A stretch of 64,000 bases of DNA from NCBI RefSeq assembly GCF_000732925.1, contig NZ_CP008953.1, positions 4,278,001 to 4,342,000 of the forward strand. Reading direction: 5' to 3'. The notes below the pieces were generated by a model. That model searched no databases. It was not told the origin of the DNA and saw only the letters and a list, made by a program, of their open reading frames with translations. The translations under genes were made by a program, and so were the position numbers. Below, in pieces: positions 36,185 to 47,251 of the stretch (its first letter is position 1; the number at the start of each line of letters is the position of its first letter). The stretch is from Amycolatopsis japonica (GTDB lineage: Bacteria; Actinomycetota; Actinomycetes; Mycobacteriales; Pseudonocardiaceae).

Positions 36185-36214
36185 TTGCCAAGCCAAACAG
36201 GACGGGCGTACTGT
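36185..36214 (+). promoter_or_regulatory. acnA promoter
   Basis: A -35 TTGCCA (36185-36190) and a -10 TACTGT (36209-36214) are 18 bp apart, giving a leader of about 120 nt before the GTG at 36340. The -10 overlaps the AcnR-type site. The rest of the gap at 35998-36184 shows only a possible GTCACAGCATTACC motif at 36047-36060 (see findings); 36215-36339 shows no further element. Confidence 0.6.
36198..36213. promoter_or_regulatory. AcnR operator at the acnA promoter
   Basis: CAGGACGGGCGTACTG fits the published AcnR consensus from Corynebacterium (CAGNAC-nnnC-GTACTG) at every fixed position. It covers the spacer and -10 of the acnA promoter, so binding would block RNA polymerase. The candidate repressor is the TetR protein at 59374. 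Confidence 0.75.
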
Positions 36215-36339
36215 TTGAAAGGACGAACGAGGTGTGCCATCCCGGGTCCGGACCTACGGTGGGGGTGCGCAACACTCGCTCCGGGTCGGCCCGAACGACC
36301 TGGAGAACACACCGAACTGACCCGCCACTGGAGTTAGAA

Positions 36340-39147
<2,808 letters not shown>

Positions 39148-39157
39148 GCACCACACG

Positions 39158-39198
39158 CGAAGGCCCCTTTCCCCGCACTTTCGGGAAAGGGGCCTTCG
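39158..39198. terminator. 16-bp hairpin after acnA
   Basis: Arms CGAAGGCCCCTTTCCC (39158-39173) and GGGAAAGGGGCCTTCG (39183-39198) are perfect complements with a 9-base loop. It lies 10 bp after the acnA stop and 25 bp before the next plus-strand gene. No U-tract. Confidence 0.75.
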
Positions 39199-39222
39199 TG
39201 CGTTCTTCGGTAGCGTGGACGT

Positions 39223-40026
39223 ATGACCCACGGTCGAATCCCGGTCGAGAACGGCGAGCTCGCGTACGAGATCCGGGGCGAGGGTGATCCCGTCGTCCTG
39301 CTCCACGGCGGCATGCTCGACTCCCGGATGTGGGATGCCGAGATGAGCGAACTCAGCCGGCGTCACACCGCCATCCGGTACGACGCGCGCGGACACGGCG
39401 AGTCGTCCACGCCGACGGAACGGTTCAGGCACTACGAGGATCTCCGCGCGCTGATGACCGCGCTGGACCTCCCCCGCGCGTCACTGGTCGGCTTGTCCGG
39501 CGGTGGGCGGATCGCGGTCGATTTCGCGCTGACGTATCCGGAGCAGGTCGAGAACCTCGTCCTCGTCGCGACCGGCCTCAGCGCGATGGTGACGAAGGAT
39601 CCCTTCGTCCTGGAACAGAACAAGAAACTCGAAGAGGCGGGCGCCCGGGGCGATCTTCCCGCCGCCATCGAGTGCATCCTGCGCATGTGGGTGGACGGGC
39701 CCCGGCGGGCGCCCACGGAAGTCGATCAGCGGGTCCGGCTGCTGTGCCAGGAGATGTACACGCAGACGATCGTGCGCCACGGGCTCGCCGGCTTCACGCT
39801 GATGGACGAGCTACGGGCCATCGAGCGCGTCGGCGAGCTGACCCCGCGCACCCTGACCTTGGTGGGGGATCTGGATTCCACGGACATCATCGCCATCGCG
39901 GACCAGATCGAAAACGAGGCGCGCGACGCCCGGAAACTGGTCGTCCCCGGGGTCGCGCACATGATCAATCTGGAGAAGCCCGGCGAGTTCTCCGGGATAT
40001 TGCTGGACTTCCTGTCCTGCTCGTGA
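39223..40026 (+). CDS. Alpha/beta-hydrolase
   Basis: 267 residues. Oxyanion segment VVLLHGGMLDSRMW, nucleophile elbow GLSGGG (Ser92), acid in LTLVGDLDSTD and His in GVAHMINLEKPGEF, all in the usual order for 3-oxoadipate enol-lactonase-like and related hydrolases. Cytoplasmic. It follows acnA across a hairpin, so it is probably a separate transcription unit. Substrate unknown. Tandem repeats begin immediately after its stop codon. Confidence 0.87.
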   Translation: MTHGRIPVENGELAYEIRGEGDPVVLLHGGMLDSRMWDAEMSELSRRHTAIRYDARGHGESSTPTERFRHYEDLRALMTALDLPRASLVGLSGGGRIAVDFALTYPEQVENLVLVATGLSAMVTKDPFVLEQNKKLEEAGARGDLPAAIECILRMWVDGPRRAPTEVDQRVRLLCQEMYTQTIVRHGLAGFTLMDELRAIERVGELTPRTLTLVGDLDSTDIIAIADQIENEARDARKLVVPGVAHMINLEKPGEFSGILLDFLSCS

Positions 40027-40089
40027 GTCGTCCGTCTGGACACGTGTGTCGTCCGTCTGATCACATGTGTCGTCCCTACAGTCACGCGA
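40027..40089. repeat. Three tandem 21-bp repeats
   Basis: Units at 40027-40047, 40048-40068 and 40069-40089 each begin GTCGTCC. The first two share GTCGTCCGTCTG and end CACGTGT or CACATGT; the third is diverged. Spacing is exactly 21 bp with no spacer, so it is not a CRISPR. It lies directly after a stop codon. Confidence 0.6.
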
Positions 40090-40186
40090 AACCGCCCGAA
40101 CGTAGGTAGCTGAGACACGATTGGTTCTCTTGACTCGTACGGCGAAGATGGCGCCGTGATCGGCGGCGCTCCGGCGCCCCGATGCG

Positions 40187-40238
40187 CCCAATGTGGCATG
40201 GGAGACGGTGTGCGTCCCCAATGCCACATTGGGGACGC
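40187..40238. repeat. Overlapping alternative hairpins in a 387-bp gap
   Basis: GCGTCCCCAATG (40212-40223) pairs with CATTGGGGACGC (40227-40238). CCCAATGTGGCAT (40187-40199) can instead pair with 40221-40233, so the two stems exclude each other. A solitary palindrome TGAAGGA-C-TCCTTCA stands at 40348-40362. Nothing else is recognisable in 40090-40413. Confidence 0.5.
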
Positions 40239-40413
40239 GCTCAAATCGCCAACACGGGGCCCAGCAAGACGCGAAGGGTCCCATCACCGCATAAGACGCA
40301 GCGAAAGCCCCCTTATACCCAGCTGACGAGCACGACCCACCCTGCCATGAAGGACTCCTTCACGGACCCGAACGGGGACCGACCACAGCGAGGTCCCGTG
40401 GGCGCCCTTCGTT

Positions 40414-40884
40414 CTAACCGTCCTTACCACTCACGAGGTCGTCTTCCCGCTGTTCCGGGCGGCGGTCGACGACGCGGCCGAGCGGGCGCAACAGCACGTT
40501 GACCCCGACGATCACCGCAGTCCCGGCGAGTGCGACGACGTAAAGTCCCGCTCCCGCAAGGGATCCGACGGCGGCCGAGCACCAGAGGGTGGCCGCGGTG
40601 TTGAGCCCGCGCACGTTCAGGCCGTCGCGCAGGATCACGCCGGCGCCGAGGAAACCGATACCGGAGACGATCTGGGCGGCGACCCGCGTCGGGTCGGCGT
40701 CACCGCTGGTGTTCAGCCCGCCGAAACCGTGGGCGGACAACAGGACGAACAGCGTCGCGCCGACGGCGACGAGGGCGTTGGTGCGGAGTCCGGCCATCCG
40801 GGCGCGATACTGGCGCTCGATACCGATGACGGCGCCGAGGCCGACGCCGGTGCCGACCCTGAGCAGCATTTCGAAGGTGTTCAT
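40414..40884 (-). CDS. mgtC: MgtC/SapB family membrane protein
   Basis: 156 residues with four to five helices. The family block GVGLGAVIGIERQYRARMAGLRTNALVAVGA and VSGIGFLGAGVI identify MgtC/SapB, which modulates the F-type ATPase and magnesium or phosphate homeostasis in low-Mg2+ settings. The ATG at 40884 is chosen for the family N-terminus MNTFEMLLRV. A 130-nt leader on the same strand contains a 21-codon ORF and a hairpin (40899-40923). Confidence 0.88.
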   Translation of the reverse strand: MNTFEMLLRVGTGVGLGAVIGIERQYRARMAGLRTNALVAVGATLFVLLSAHGFGGLNTSGDADPTRVAAQIVSGIGFLGAGVILRDGLNVRGLNTAATLWCSAAVGSLAGAGLYVVALAGTAVIVGVNVLLRPLGRVVDRRPEQREDDLVSGKDG

Positions 40885-40946
40885 GGTTCCGGCTCTTTTC
40901 TGGCGTGCGTACACAAAGCCAGACAGGGAAAGGAGACCGGAGAAGG

Positions 40947-41012
40947 TCAGCGCACCGCGCACACGGGTGAACGGCGACCACGTCCGGTCGGTCCAGAACT
41001 GTCTTCCGGCAT
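40947..41012 (-). CDS. 21-residue leader ORF upstream of mgtC
   Basis: ATG at 41012 is preceded by AGGTGAG (seven bases away). The ORF runs 21 codons, beginning MPEDSSGPTGRG and ending in VCAVR, with three proline codons. It stops 62 bases before the mgtC start. Between them TCTGGC/GCCAGA arms (40899-40904 and 40918-40923) form a bulged hairpin. The proline-codon leader mgtP of Salmonella mgtC is the known precedent; homology is not claimed. Confidence 0.4.
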   Translation of the reverse strand: MPEDSSGPTGRGRRSPVCAVR

Positions 41013-41019
41013 GTGCCGC

Positions 41020-41973
41020 TCACCTCGCTTTCGTACTCGATCGGTGTTGATCAACCTTCGGGACTCTACCACCGGACCGCCCGAGCGCGGCGTGGATCGT
41101 GTCACGCAGCCAGCGCTGGGCCGGGTCGGCGTCGAGCCGCGCGTGCCAGAGCTGGCAGACCTCGATCCGCGGAAGCTCGGCGGGGATCGGGAACCAGCGG
41201 ATGCCGAGTGACCGGCCGTAGTGCTCGGCGAGCCGCTGGGGCGCGAGCCCGATGTAGTCGCTCGACGCGACCAGGAACGCGGCGACCGCGGAAGTGGGGA
41301 CGACCGCGGCGACCCGGCGCTGGAGGCCGGCCGCCTCGAGCACGTCGTCGAGCGGGCCTCTGCCCCGGCCTCGCCGTGACGCGGAAACGTGGGGATAGCG
41401 GCAAAGCTGCGCCAGCGTCGGACGCCGCACACCGCCGAGCGGGCCGTCCGCCCTGACGATCGCGACCACACGTTCGTGGTAGAGCAGCTCCGAGTGGATG
41501 TCGGGGGCCGTGATGTCACCCGCGCCGATGTCCAGATCCACCGAACCGTCTCGCAAGGCTTCGGTGCTTTCACTGCCTTCCGCGACGAAGCGCAGGACGA
41601 CGCCCGGAGCGACGGCGGCGGTCGCCTCGACGGCCACCGTCGCCAGTGTCGCGGCGACGCCGTCGTTGATGCGGATGGTGAAAGTGCGTTCGAGGTCGCC
41701 GAGAGACAACTCGCGGTCCGCGCTGATCAAGGCCGACGCCTCGTCGAGCAGCGATCGCACCCGCGGGGCCGTGCGGAGCGCGAACGGCGTCGGCACCATC
41801 CCGCGGCCGGCGCGCACGAGGATCGGATCCCCCATCGCGCGCCGCAACCGGCCCAGCGCCCGGCTCGCCGCCGGGATCGACAGATGCAGGCGTTCGGCGG
41901 CCGCCGTCACGCTGCCCTCCCGCAGCAAGGCGTCGAACACCCGCAAGAGGTTCAGATCCAGCTGATCGGCCAT
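41020..41973 (-). CDS. LysR-family regulator
   Basis: 317 residues. HTH: MADQLDLNLLRVFDALLREGSVTAAAERLHLS-type start and PAASRALGRLRRAMGDP. The effector domain covers about 90-300. Divergent from the DHA2 efflux-SDR-darcynin operon with a 75-bp gap holding a dyad. The last residues, VPKVDQHRSSTKAR, extend beyond the usual domain end. It probably activates the divergent operon in response to an unknown small molecule. Confidence 0.88.
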   Translation of the reverse strand: MADQLDLNLLRVFDALLREGSVTAAAERLHLSIPAASRALGRLRRAMGDPILVRAGRGMVPTPFALRTAPRVRSLLDEASALISADRELSLGDLERTFTIRINDGVAATLATVAVEATAAVAPGVVLRFVAEGSESTEALRDGSVDLDIGAGDITAPDIHSELLYHERVVAIVRADGPLGGVRRPTLAQLCRYPHVSASRRGRGRGPLDDVLEAAGLQRRVAAVVPTSAVAAFLVASSDYIGLAPQRLAEHYGRSLGIRWFPIPAELPRIEVCQLWHARLDADPAQRWLRDTIHAALGRSGGRVPKVDQHRSSTKAR

Positions 41974-41992
41974 AGTTGCATCGTACGCAACT
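41974..41992. promoter_or_regulatory. LysR-type dyad next to lysR start
   Basis: AGTTGC (41974-41979) and GCAACT (41987-41992) are perfect arms with a 7-base spacer, abutting the LysR start codon. A further GTTGCGT lies at 42006-42012. The position suits autoregulation. Confidence 0.5.
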
Positions 41993-42048
41993 CTCTTTTG
42001 CCAATGTTGCGTGGCGCGAAGAATCCGCAGGCCCATAGCGTCGTGGAC

Positions 42049-43539
42049 ATGCCACTCCGACTTCAAATCCGCGACGCTGCCGAAACCGCGGCGGACCGAC
42101 GCGGCCTGTTGACCGCCATGTGCGCCTGTGTCGTACTCGTCGTCGGGATGGTCGCCGCGATCAACCTCGCCGTCCCGATGCTCGCCGCGAGCGACCTCCA
42201 CCCGTCCGCGTCGGCCTTGATCTGGATCGTCGACACCTACGTCATTTTCTTCGCCTGTCTGGTGATCCCCGGTGGAGCGGCGGGCGATCGCTTCGGCCGC
42301 AAGGGGGTCCTGCTCGCGGGCCTGGCGCTTTTCGCGCTCGGCGCGCTGCTGTCGGCGATCGCGCCGAACGTGCCCTTCCTGCTGGCGGGCCGGGCGATCA
42401 CCGGGATCGGGGCCGCCGCGGTCCTGCCCAACACGCTCGCCGTCCTGCTGCACGCCATTCCCGCCGAGCGCAAGGGCGTGACCATCGCGACCTGGGCGTC
42501 GATGACCGGAATCGGCGGTGTCGTCGGGAATGTCGGCGGCGGGGCCGTACTGGCGGGCGGATCGTGGCGCTGGCTGTTCGCTGCCGCCGTCCCGCTCTCG
42601 CTGGCGCTCGCCGCGCTAGTCGCCCGGATCGCGCCGGTGTCGCCGCGGCACGAGCGGCCGCTCAGCCCGCTCGGCGCCGTCCTGCTCGTCGGCGCGTCGG
42701 TCGCGCTGCTGCTCGGCATCGTCGAAGGACCTGAAGCAGGGTGGACCAGCCCGATCGTCTTGGCCGGATTCGCCGGTTCGGTCGTGCTGTTCGCCTTGTG
42801 GATGTTCGTGGAACTGAAGGCCGAGCACCCGTTGCTCGATCCCCGGTTGTTCCGGGTGCCCGCGCTGCGCAGCGCCTGTCTCGGTATGACCGCGATCTTC
42901 TTCGGGATGTTCGCGTTGTTCTACGTCAACGCGTCCTTCCTCCAGTACGGCAAGGGTTTCGGGGTACTGCCGACCGGGCTCGGGATCATCCCGCTGACCG
43001 TCCCGGTCGTCCTCGGCGCGCGGCACGTGGGCAAGCTCGTCCAGCGCTTCGGAGTCGACGTCGTCGTCGCCATCGCGTTCCTCTTCTGCGGCTGCGGCCT
43101 CATCGGACTGTCCACAAGCGACTCTTCGACGCCGTATCCTGTCTACGCTGCCTGGCTCGTGGTGACCGGGATCGGTGTCACGCTGGCCCTGCCGACGTTG
43201 TCCGCCGCGATCTCCGGTTCACTGCCCCCGGCGCAGGCCGGTGTCGGCGCCGGGCTGCAGGCCACCACGCGCGAATTCGGCAGCGCGCTCGGTGTCGCGG
43301 TCATCGGCACCGTCCTCACCGGACGCTTCGTCGCGGCGCTGCCGGAAGACATCCGCGAGGCCCACGATCCGCACACCGTCGCGCAGGCCCTGTCTGTCGC
43401 CGCGCCCAGCCGCTCCCCCGAAGTGATCTCCGCGTTCGTCACCGGCGCGAGCACGGCACTCCGGGTGATCGGGGTCAGCGTGCTCGTCCTCGGGGCGCTC
43501 GTCGTCCTGCAATCACGGCTTTCCCGTAACACCAAGTAG
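42049..43539 (+). CDS. DHA2-family MFS multidrug exporter (EmrB/QacA-like)
   Basis: 496 residues with fourteen predicted helices. Motif A GDRFGRKGVLLAG is near residue 82, and motif C-like GIGGVVGNVGGG is in helix 5. Typical H+-coupled exporter. First gene of a three-gene operon under the divergent LysR protein. ATG 42049; GTG 42043 is an alternative. Substrate unknown. Confidence 0.87.
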   Translation: MPLRLQIRDAAETAADRRGLLTAMCACVVLVVGMVAAINLAVPMLAASDLHPSASALIWIVDTYVIFFACLVIPGGAAGDRFGRKGVLLAGLALFALGALLSAIAPNVPFLLAGRAITGIGAAAVLPNTLAVLLHAIPAERKGVTIATWASMTGIGGVVGNVGGGAVLAGGSWRWLFAAAVPLSLALAALVARIAPVSPRHERPLSPLGAVLLVGASVALLLGIVEGPEAGWTSPIVLAGFAGSVVLFALWMFVELKAEHPLLDPRLFRVPALRSACLGMTAIFFGMFALFYVNASFLQYGKGFGVLPTGLGIIPLTVPVVLGARHVGKLVQRFGVDVVVAIAFLFCGCGLIGLSTSDSSTPYPVYAAWLVVTGIGVTLALPTLSAAISGSLPPAQAGVGAGLQATTREFGSALGVAVIGTVLTGRFVAALPEDIREAHDPHTVAQALSVAAPSRSPEVISAFVTGASTALRVIGVSVLVLGALVVLQSRLSRNTK

Positions 43540-43552
43540 AAGGAGCATTCCC

Positions 43553-44443
43553 ATGCACGTATTCGTCACCGGGGCGACCGGCTGGATCGGCTCGGCCGTC
43601 GTGGACGAACTGCTCGACGCCGGCCACGAGGTCACCGGCCTCGCCCGATCGGACGACTCCGCCACCGCTCTGGAGCGGAAGGGCGCCCGGGTCCACCGCG
43701 GCGACCTGGACGATCTCGACGGCCTCCGTGCGGGCGCCGAGTCGGCCGACGCCGTCATCCACCTGGCGAACAAGCACGACTGGGCCAACCCCGCGGAGTC
43801 CGACCGGGCCGAGCGGGCGGCCGTCCAGACCTTCGCCGACACCTTGACCGGCACCGGCCGGGCCTTCGTTCTCGCCGCGGGCCTCTCGACCCTGGCCACC
43901 GGACGCCCCGCCACCGAGACCGACCTCTCCCCCGCCGTCGGCCCCGGCTCCCACCGTGGCGGCGCCGAGAACCTCGCGCTGGAGTACGCCGAAAAGGGCA
44001 TGCGGGTGATCAGTGCCCGCTTCGCGCCGTCCGTGCACGGCGTCGGCGACCACGGGTTCGTCGCCGCGCTCGTCGCGGCCGCCCGCAAGCACGGCGTCTC
44101 CGGGTATCTCGGCGACGGCACCGCCGCCTGGGCCGCCGTGCACCGCACCGACGCGGCTCGGCTCGTCCGCCTGGGGCTGGAAGGCGCGCCCACCGGCTCG
44201 CTGCTCCACGCGGTCGCGGAAGAAGCCGTCACCACGAAAGAGATCGCCGAAGCCATCGGACGGACGCTCGACGTCCCGGTGGTGTCCGTGGCGCCGGAGA
44301 ACGCCGCCGAGCACTTCGGGTTCGTCGGCCGGTTCTTCGCGCTGGACATGTCCGCGTCCAGCGCGCGCACCCGCGAACTCCTGAAGTGGACCCCGTACGG
44401 ACCGAGCCTGGCCGAAGACATCGAAGCCGGCGCTTACGCCTGA
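43553..44443 (+). CDS. NAD(P)-dependent epimerase/dehydratase-like SDR
   Basis: 296 residues, extended SDR. Nucleotide motif GATGWIG (7-13). The usual YxxxK is not present in a clear place; the catalytic Tyr region reads RGGAENLALEYAEK, with the Tyr displaced. It resembles atypical SDR proteins that act on small carbonyls. An AGAAGGAG site lies just before the ATG. Co-transcribed with the exporter upstream and the darcynin-like gene downstream. Confidence 0.85.
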   Translation: MHVFVTGATGWIGSAVVDELLDAGHEVTGLARSDDSATALERKGARVHRGDLDDLDGLRAGAESADAVIHLANKHDWANPAESDRAERAAVQTFADTLTGTGRAFVLAAGLSTLATGRPATETDLSPAVGPGSHRGGAENLALEYAEKGMRVISARFAPSVHGVGDHGFVAALVAAARKHGVSGYLGDGTAAWAAVHRTDAARLVRLGLEGAPTGSLLHAVAEEAVTTKEIAEAIGRTLDVPVVSVAPENAAEHFGFVGRFFALDMSASSARTRELLKWTPYGPSLAEDIEAGAYA

Positions 44444-44458
44444 TCGAGAGGAAGCACC

Positions 44459-44806
44459 ATGTCCGAAGTGACCGCTTTCATGCTGGTGAAGACCACGCCC
44501 GAGTGGCTCGGGCTCACCGTCGAACAACGGGTGTCGGCCTTCAAGACCGAGGTCCTCCCCGCCATCGAGAGCAAGGTGAAGGGCGTCCGGTCCCGCTTCT
44601 TCGACACCGAGTTCTACTCCGCGCGAGTGACCGACGTGTGGGTGTGGGAGGCCGACGACCACCACTCGTACCAGCTGCTCGTCGAGGCGCTGCGCGAGAC
44701 GCCGTTCTGGGATCGGTACTTCGAGATGGTCGACCTTCTGGTCGGGGTCGAGAACGCGTATGCCACGAACTACGGTCTGGACGCCTACGCGAGCGTCGAC
44801 ACCTGA
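44459..44806 (+). CDS. Darcynin-like protein
   Basis: 115 residues, small alpha/beta protein beginning SEVTAFMLVKTTPEWLGL and containing FFDTEFYSARVTDVWVWEADD. This matches the darcynin family, whose function is undefined. No signal peptide or membrane helix. Last gene of the LysR-linked operon, 15 bp after the SDR gene. A convergent hairpin at 44967 ends the unit; the 207-bp gap shows no other feature. Confidence 0.65.
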   Translation: MSEVTAFMLVKTTPEWLGLTVEQRVSAFKTEVLPAIESKVKGVRSRFFDTEFYSARVTDVWVWEADDHHSYQLLVEALRETPFWDRYFEMVDLLVGVENAYATNYGLDAYASVDT

Positions 44807-44966
44807 GGCGATGGGTGAGCCAGGCGCACCGGCGGCCGCGACCAAGCCGAAGCCGGTGCCCTGGTTACCCACCCGGATCTCCTGGACGAGCAGTTCGTCC
44901 GGCCAATCCGGCCCTCCCCGTCCGGAACCCTAGGGCCGGGAGTTCGGGACCGGTCCCCGGACGCCG

Positions 44967-44996
44967 CGAAGGCCACCGCCGAGACGGTGGCCTTCG
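44967..44996. terminator. 12-bp hairpin between convergent genes
   Basis: CGAAGGCCACCG (44967-44978) pairs with CGGTGGCCTTCG (44985-44996) around CCGAGA. It lies 17 bp before the stop of the S33 peptidase gene and shares the GAAGGCC core. Confidence 0.7.
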
Positions 44997-45013
44997 TGGT
45001 GTTCAGCCTGGGA

Positions 45014-46642
45014 TCAGGCGGTTTCGAACGGCTGGACGTTCGGCTGGAAGACCTGGCCGTTGGCCGGGACCTTCAGATCGATCAGGTAGTCGGCCGTCAC
45101 CTTGTCCACCCCGAGCGAGTCGCCCAGGATGCAGTGCCCGAAGGCATCGACCGAGAGCAGCCGGGCGTTGCCCAGCTCGTCGGCCATCCGCTTCGAGAAC
45201 AGGTACTGGGTCGCCGGGTCGTAGAAGTTGCCGACGACCAGGACCGGGGTGTCGGTCTTGGCCTGCCACGGGCCGCGGTAGACGTCCGGCTTCTTCACCG
45301 GCCACACCGGGCAGCCCGCCACGTCCGAGAACGCCTGGTATCGACCGAAGGTGGGCGATTCCTTCTCCCACTTCGCGGCGATCTCGGGGACCTTCTCCTG
45401 CTTGATCGTGATCTTCTTGTCCGAGCAGTTCACGGCGAAGTACGAGTCGTCGCCGGTGTACGGGCTGTCCGGGTTCGCGTCCGCGCGCCCGTTCGCCCCG
45501 GACCGCAGCACCTTCAGCTCGACGGCCTGAGCCGTCTGCGCCTGCGCCGCGGGCGGGTGGACGACGTTGTACAGCGCCTGCAGGTCGTCGGCCAGCGGCG
45601 GGAACGACGTCGGCGAGTACAGCACCCCGGCCACCGTGCTGGTGAACGCGTTGATGTCGTAGCTGCTCCCGTCGGGCAGCTTGACCGGCTGCTGCCGCAG
45701 GTGGTCGCGGATCTCGTCGAACTTCTCCCGCGGCGTTCCCGCGCTGAACGAGCACTTCGGCCCGACCTGCGCGCACTTGCGCAGGAAGGCGTCCAGCGCG
45801 ATCTCGAACCCGCGAGCGCGCTCGCGGTCGTACTGCACGCCGTCGCTGGTGCGCAGCGCCGGATCGACGTTGCCGTCGATGACGATCGCCCGGCTCTGCT
45901 TCGGGAACATCGACGTGTACGTCGACCCGATCAGGGTCCCGTACGAGAAGCCGACGAAGGTCAGCTTCTGGTCGCCGACGGCCGCCCGCATCTTGTCGAG
46001 GTCACGCACGACGTCCTTGGTGGACATGTGGTTCAGCAGCGCGCCCGCGTTGTTCTTGCAGAACTGGCCGTAGTCGCGGTACGAGGCCAGCGTCCCGGAG
46101 ATCTCCTGTCGCGACAGCGGCACGGGGATCTGCGCGGCGAAGACGTCGTCCGCGTCTTCCTGCGTGGTGAAGCATTTGAGCGGGTTGCTGGCGCCGACCC
46201 CGCGCGGGTCGAACCCGATCAGGTCGAACCGGTCCAGCACCTGCGGCTGGAAGTAGTTCGCCGCGCCGATCGGCATCCGGAACCCGGAGCCGCCGGGGCC
46301 GCCCGGGTTGAGGAACAGCGAACCGACCTTCTTGTCGGGCGTCTTCGCCGCCCGCTTCAGCATCGCGATGTCGATCGTGCCGAGCGCCGCGTTGTCGTGG
46401 TCGATCGGCACGCGATACCTCGAGCAGCTGTAGAACTTCACCTGATCGGCCGGAACACCGCGGAGCTGGTCCGCCGTGCAGGCACCCCAGTTCACCGGCG
46501 CCGTCGCACCGACCTGGGCGGCGGGCGGCCCGGCCTCTGGGGCGGCGACCGCCGTCCCGGACGCCCCGGTCAGCGCGGCGCCGGCCACGAGTGCCCCTAC
46601 CAGTGCGAAACCGCGCACCGGCCTCCTTGTGGATCTCGGCAA
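45014..46642 (-). CDS. Secreted S33-family tripeptidyl aminopeptidase-like
   Basis: 542 residues from TTG 46642 (behind GGGAGGAG); GTG 46618, close to AAGGAGG, is the alternative. Signal peptide RGFALVGALVAGAALTGASG. Alpha/beta-hydrolase with FLNPGGPGGSG (oxyanion), FDPRGVGAS, nucleophile GFSYGT, and a TAP-like C-terminal domain with LVVGNFYDPATQ and a final His in DAFGHCIL. Streptomyces tripeptidyl aminopeptidases (SlpD/SlpE/Tap) share this layout. It releases peptides outside the cell. Confidence 0.88.
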   Translation of the reverse strand: MPRSTRRPVRGFALVGALVAGAALTGASGTAVAAPEAGPPAAQVGATAPVNWGACTADQLRGVPADQVKFYSCSRYRVPIDHDNAALGTIDIAMLKRAAKTPDKKVGSLFLNPGGPGGSGFRMPIGAANYFQPQVLDRFDLIGFDPRGVGASNPLKCFTTQEDADDVFAAQIPVPLSRQEISGTLASYRDYGQFCKNNAGALLNHMSTKDVVRDLDKMRAAVGDQKLTFVGFSYGTLIGSTYTSMFPKQSRAIVIDGNVDPALRTSDGVQYDRERARGFEIALDAFLRKCAQVGPKCSFSAGTPREKFDEIRDHLRQQPVKLPDGSSYDINAFTSTVAGVLYSPTSFPPLADDLQALYNVVHPPAAQAQTAQAVELKVLRSGANGRADANPDSPYTGDDSYFAVNCSDKKITIKQEKVPEIAAKWEKESPTFGRYQAFSDVAGCPVWPVKKPDVYRGPWQAKTDTPVLVVGNFYDPATQYLFSKRMADELGNARLLSVDAFGHCILGDSLGVDKVTADYLIDLKVPANGQVFQPNVQPFETA

Positions 46643-46774
46643 AACGACTCCTCCCTCGGCTGGCGACGTGTCGGACCACGTCGCACGATGCGCCGCCGAC
46701 GTCACGGCGCGTAACACCCAAGGAGCCTCGCACAGGCCGGTAACCCAGTCACCGGCCGAAAGGATGGTACGAAC

Positions 46775-47251
46775 CTATCGAGTGGTTGTCTTCAACTCGA
46801 AAATCGGTAACACACGGCAAGCGGCGTTCTCCTCCATGGAGTAACCGGGCCAGAACTCCAGCAGCCGTTTCCACATCGCCTCGTACTCGTCTCCGAGCAG
46901 TTCCCTGGCCCTGACCGGGATCTCCTTGCCCGCCAGCGCGACGACCGCGTCGGGATGCGAGCGCAGGTTGTGCGTCCACGCCGGATCGTTCGGCCTCCCC
47001 CAATTGGAGCCGACGAGCACGAAACCTTCCCCGTGCGGAAAATACAGAAGATTGGTACTGCGGGGCAGCCCGCTCTTCCGGCCGGTCGTGGTCAGCCGCA
47101 GGGAAGGGAGCCCGGCCAGCGCGACCAGGCTCACCTTCCCCTTGAACAGCCGGTGGAGTCTCTTGTCCACCCAGATGATCCCGCCCGCGAGCCCCATCAG
47201 CCACGGTTTGGTGCCGAGCACACGGGCGAGCGACGTGAGAGGGTTAGCCAC
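46775..47251 (-). CDS. F420-dependent quinone reductase/nitroreductase-like (Ddn family)
   Basis: 158 residues. The segment LRLTTTGRKSGLPRSTNLLYF and FVLVGSNWGRPNDPAWTHNL match the deazaflavin-dependent nitroreductase family. These split-barrel proteins use F420H2. GTG 47251 overlaps the egtD stop by 8 bp, so it is translated with the ergothioneine operon. A redox link is inferred. Confidence 0.82.
   Translation of the reverse strand: MANPLTSLARVLGTKPWLMGLAGGIIWVDKRLHRLFKGKVSLVALAGLPSLRLTTTGRKSGLPRSTNLLYFPHGEGFVLVGSNWGRPNDPAWTHNLRSHPDAVVALAGKEIPVRARELLGDEYEAMWKRLLEFWPGYSMEENAACRVLPIFELKTTTR

Noticed and set aside
40027..40089. CRISPR-like tandem repeats
   Set aside because: Units abut with no spacers, only three copies, and no cas genes.
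40885..41063. M-box magnesium riboswitch before mgtC
   Set aside because: AGGTGAG is present but the rest of the M-box consensus is not; a coding leader ORF explains AGGTGAG as a ribosome site.
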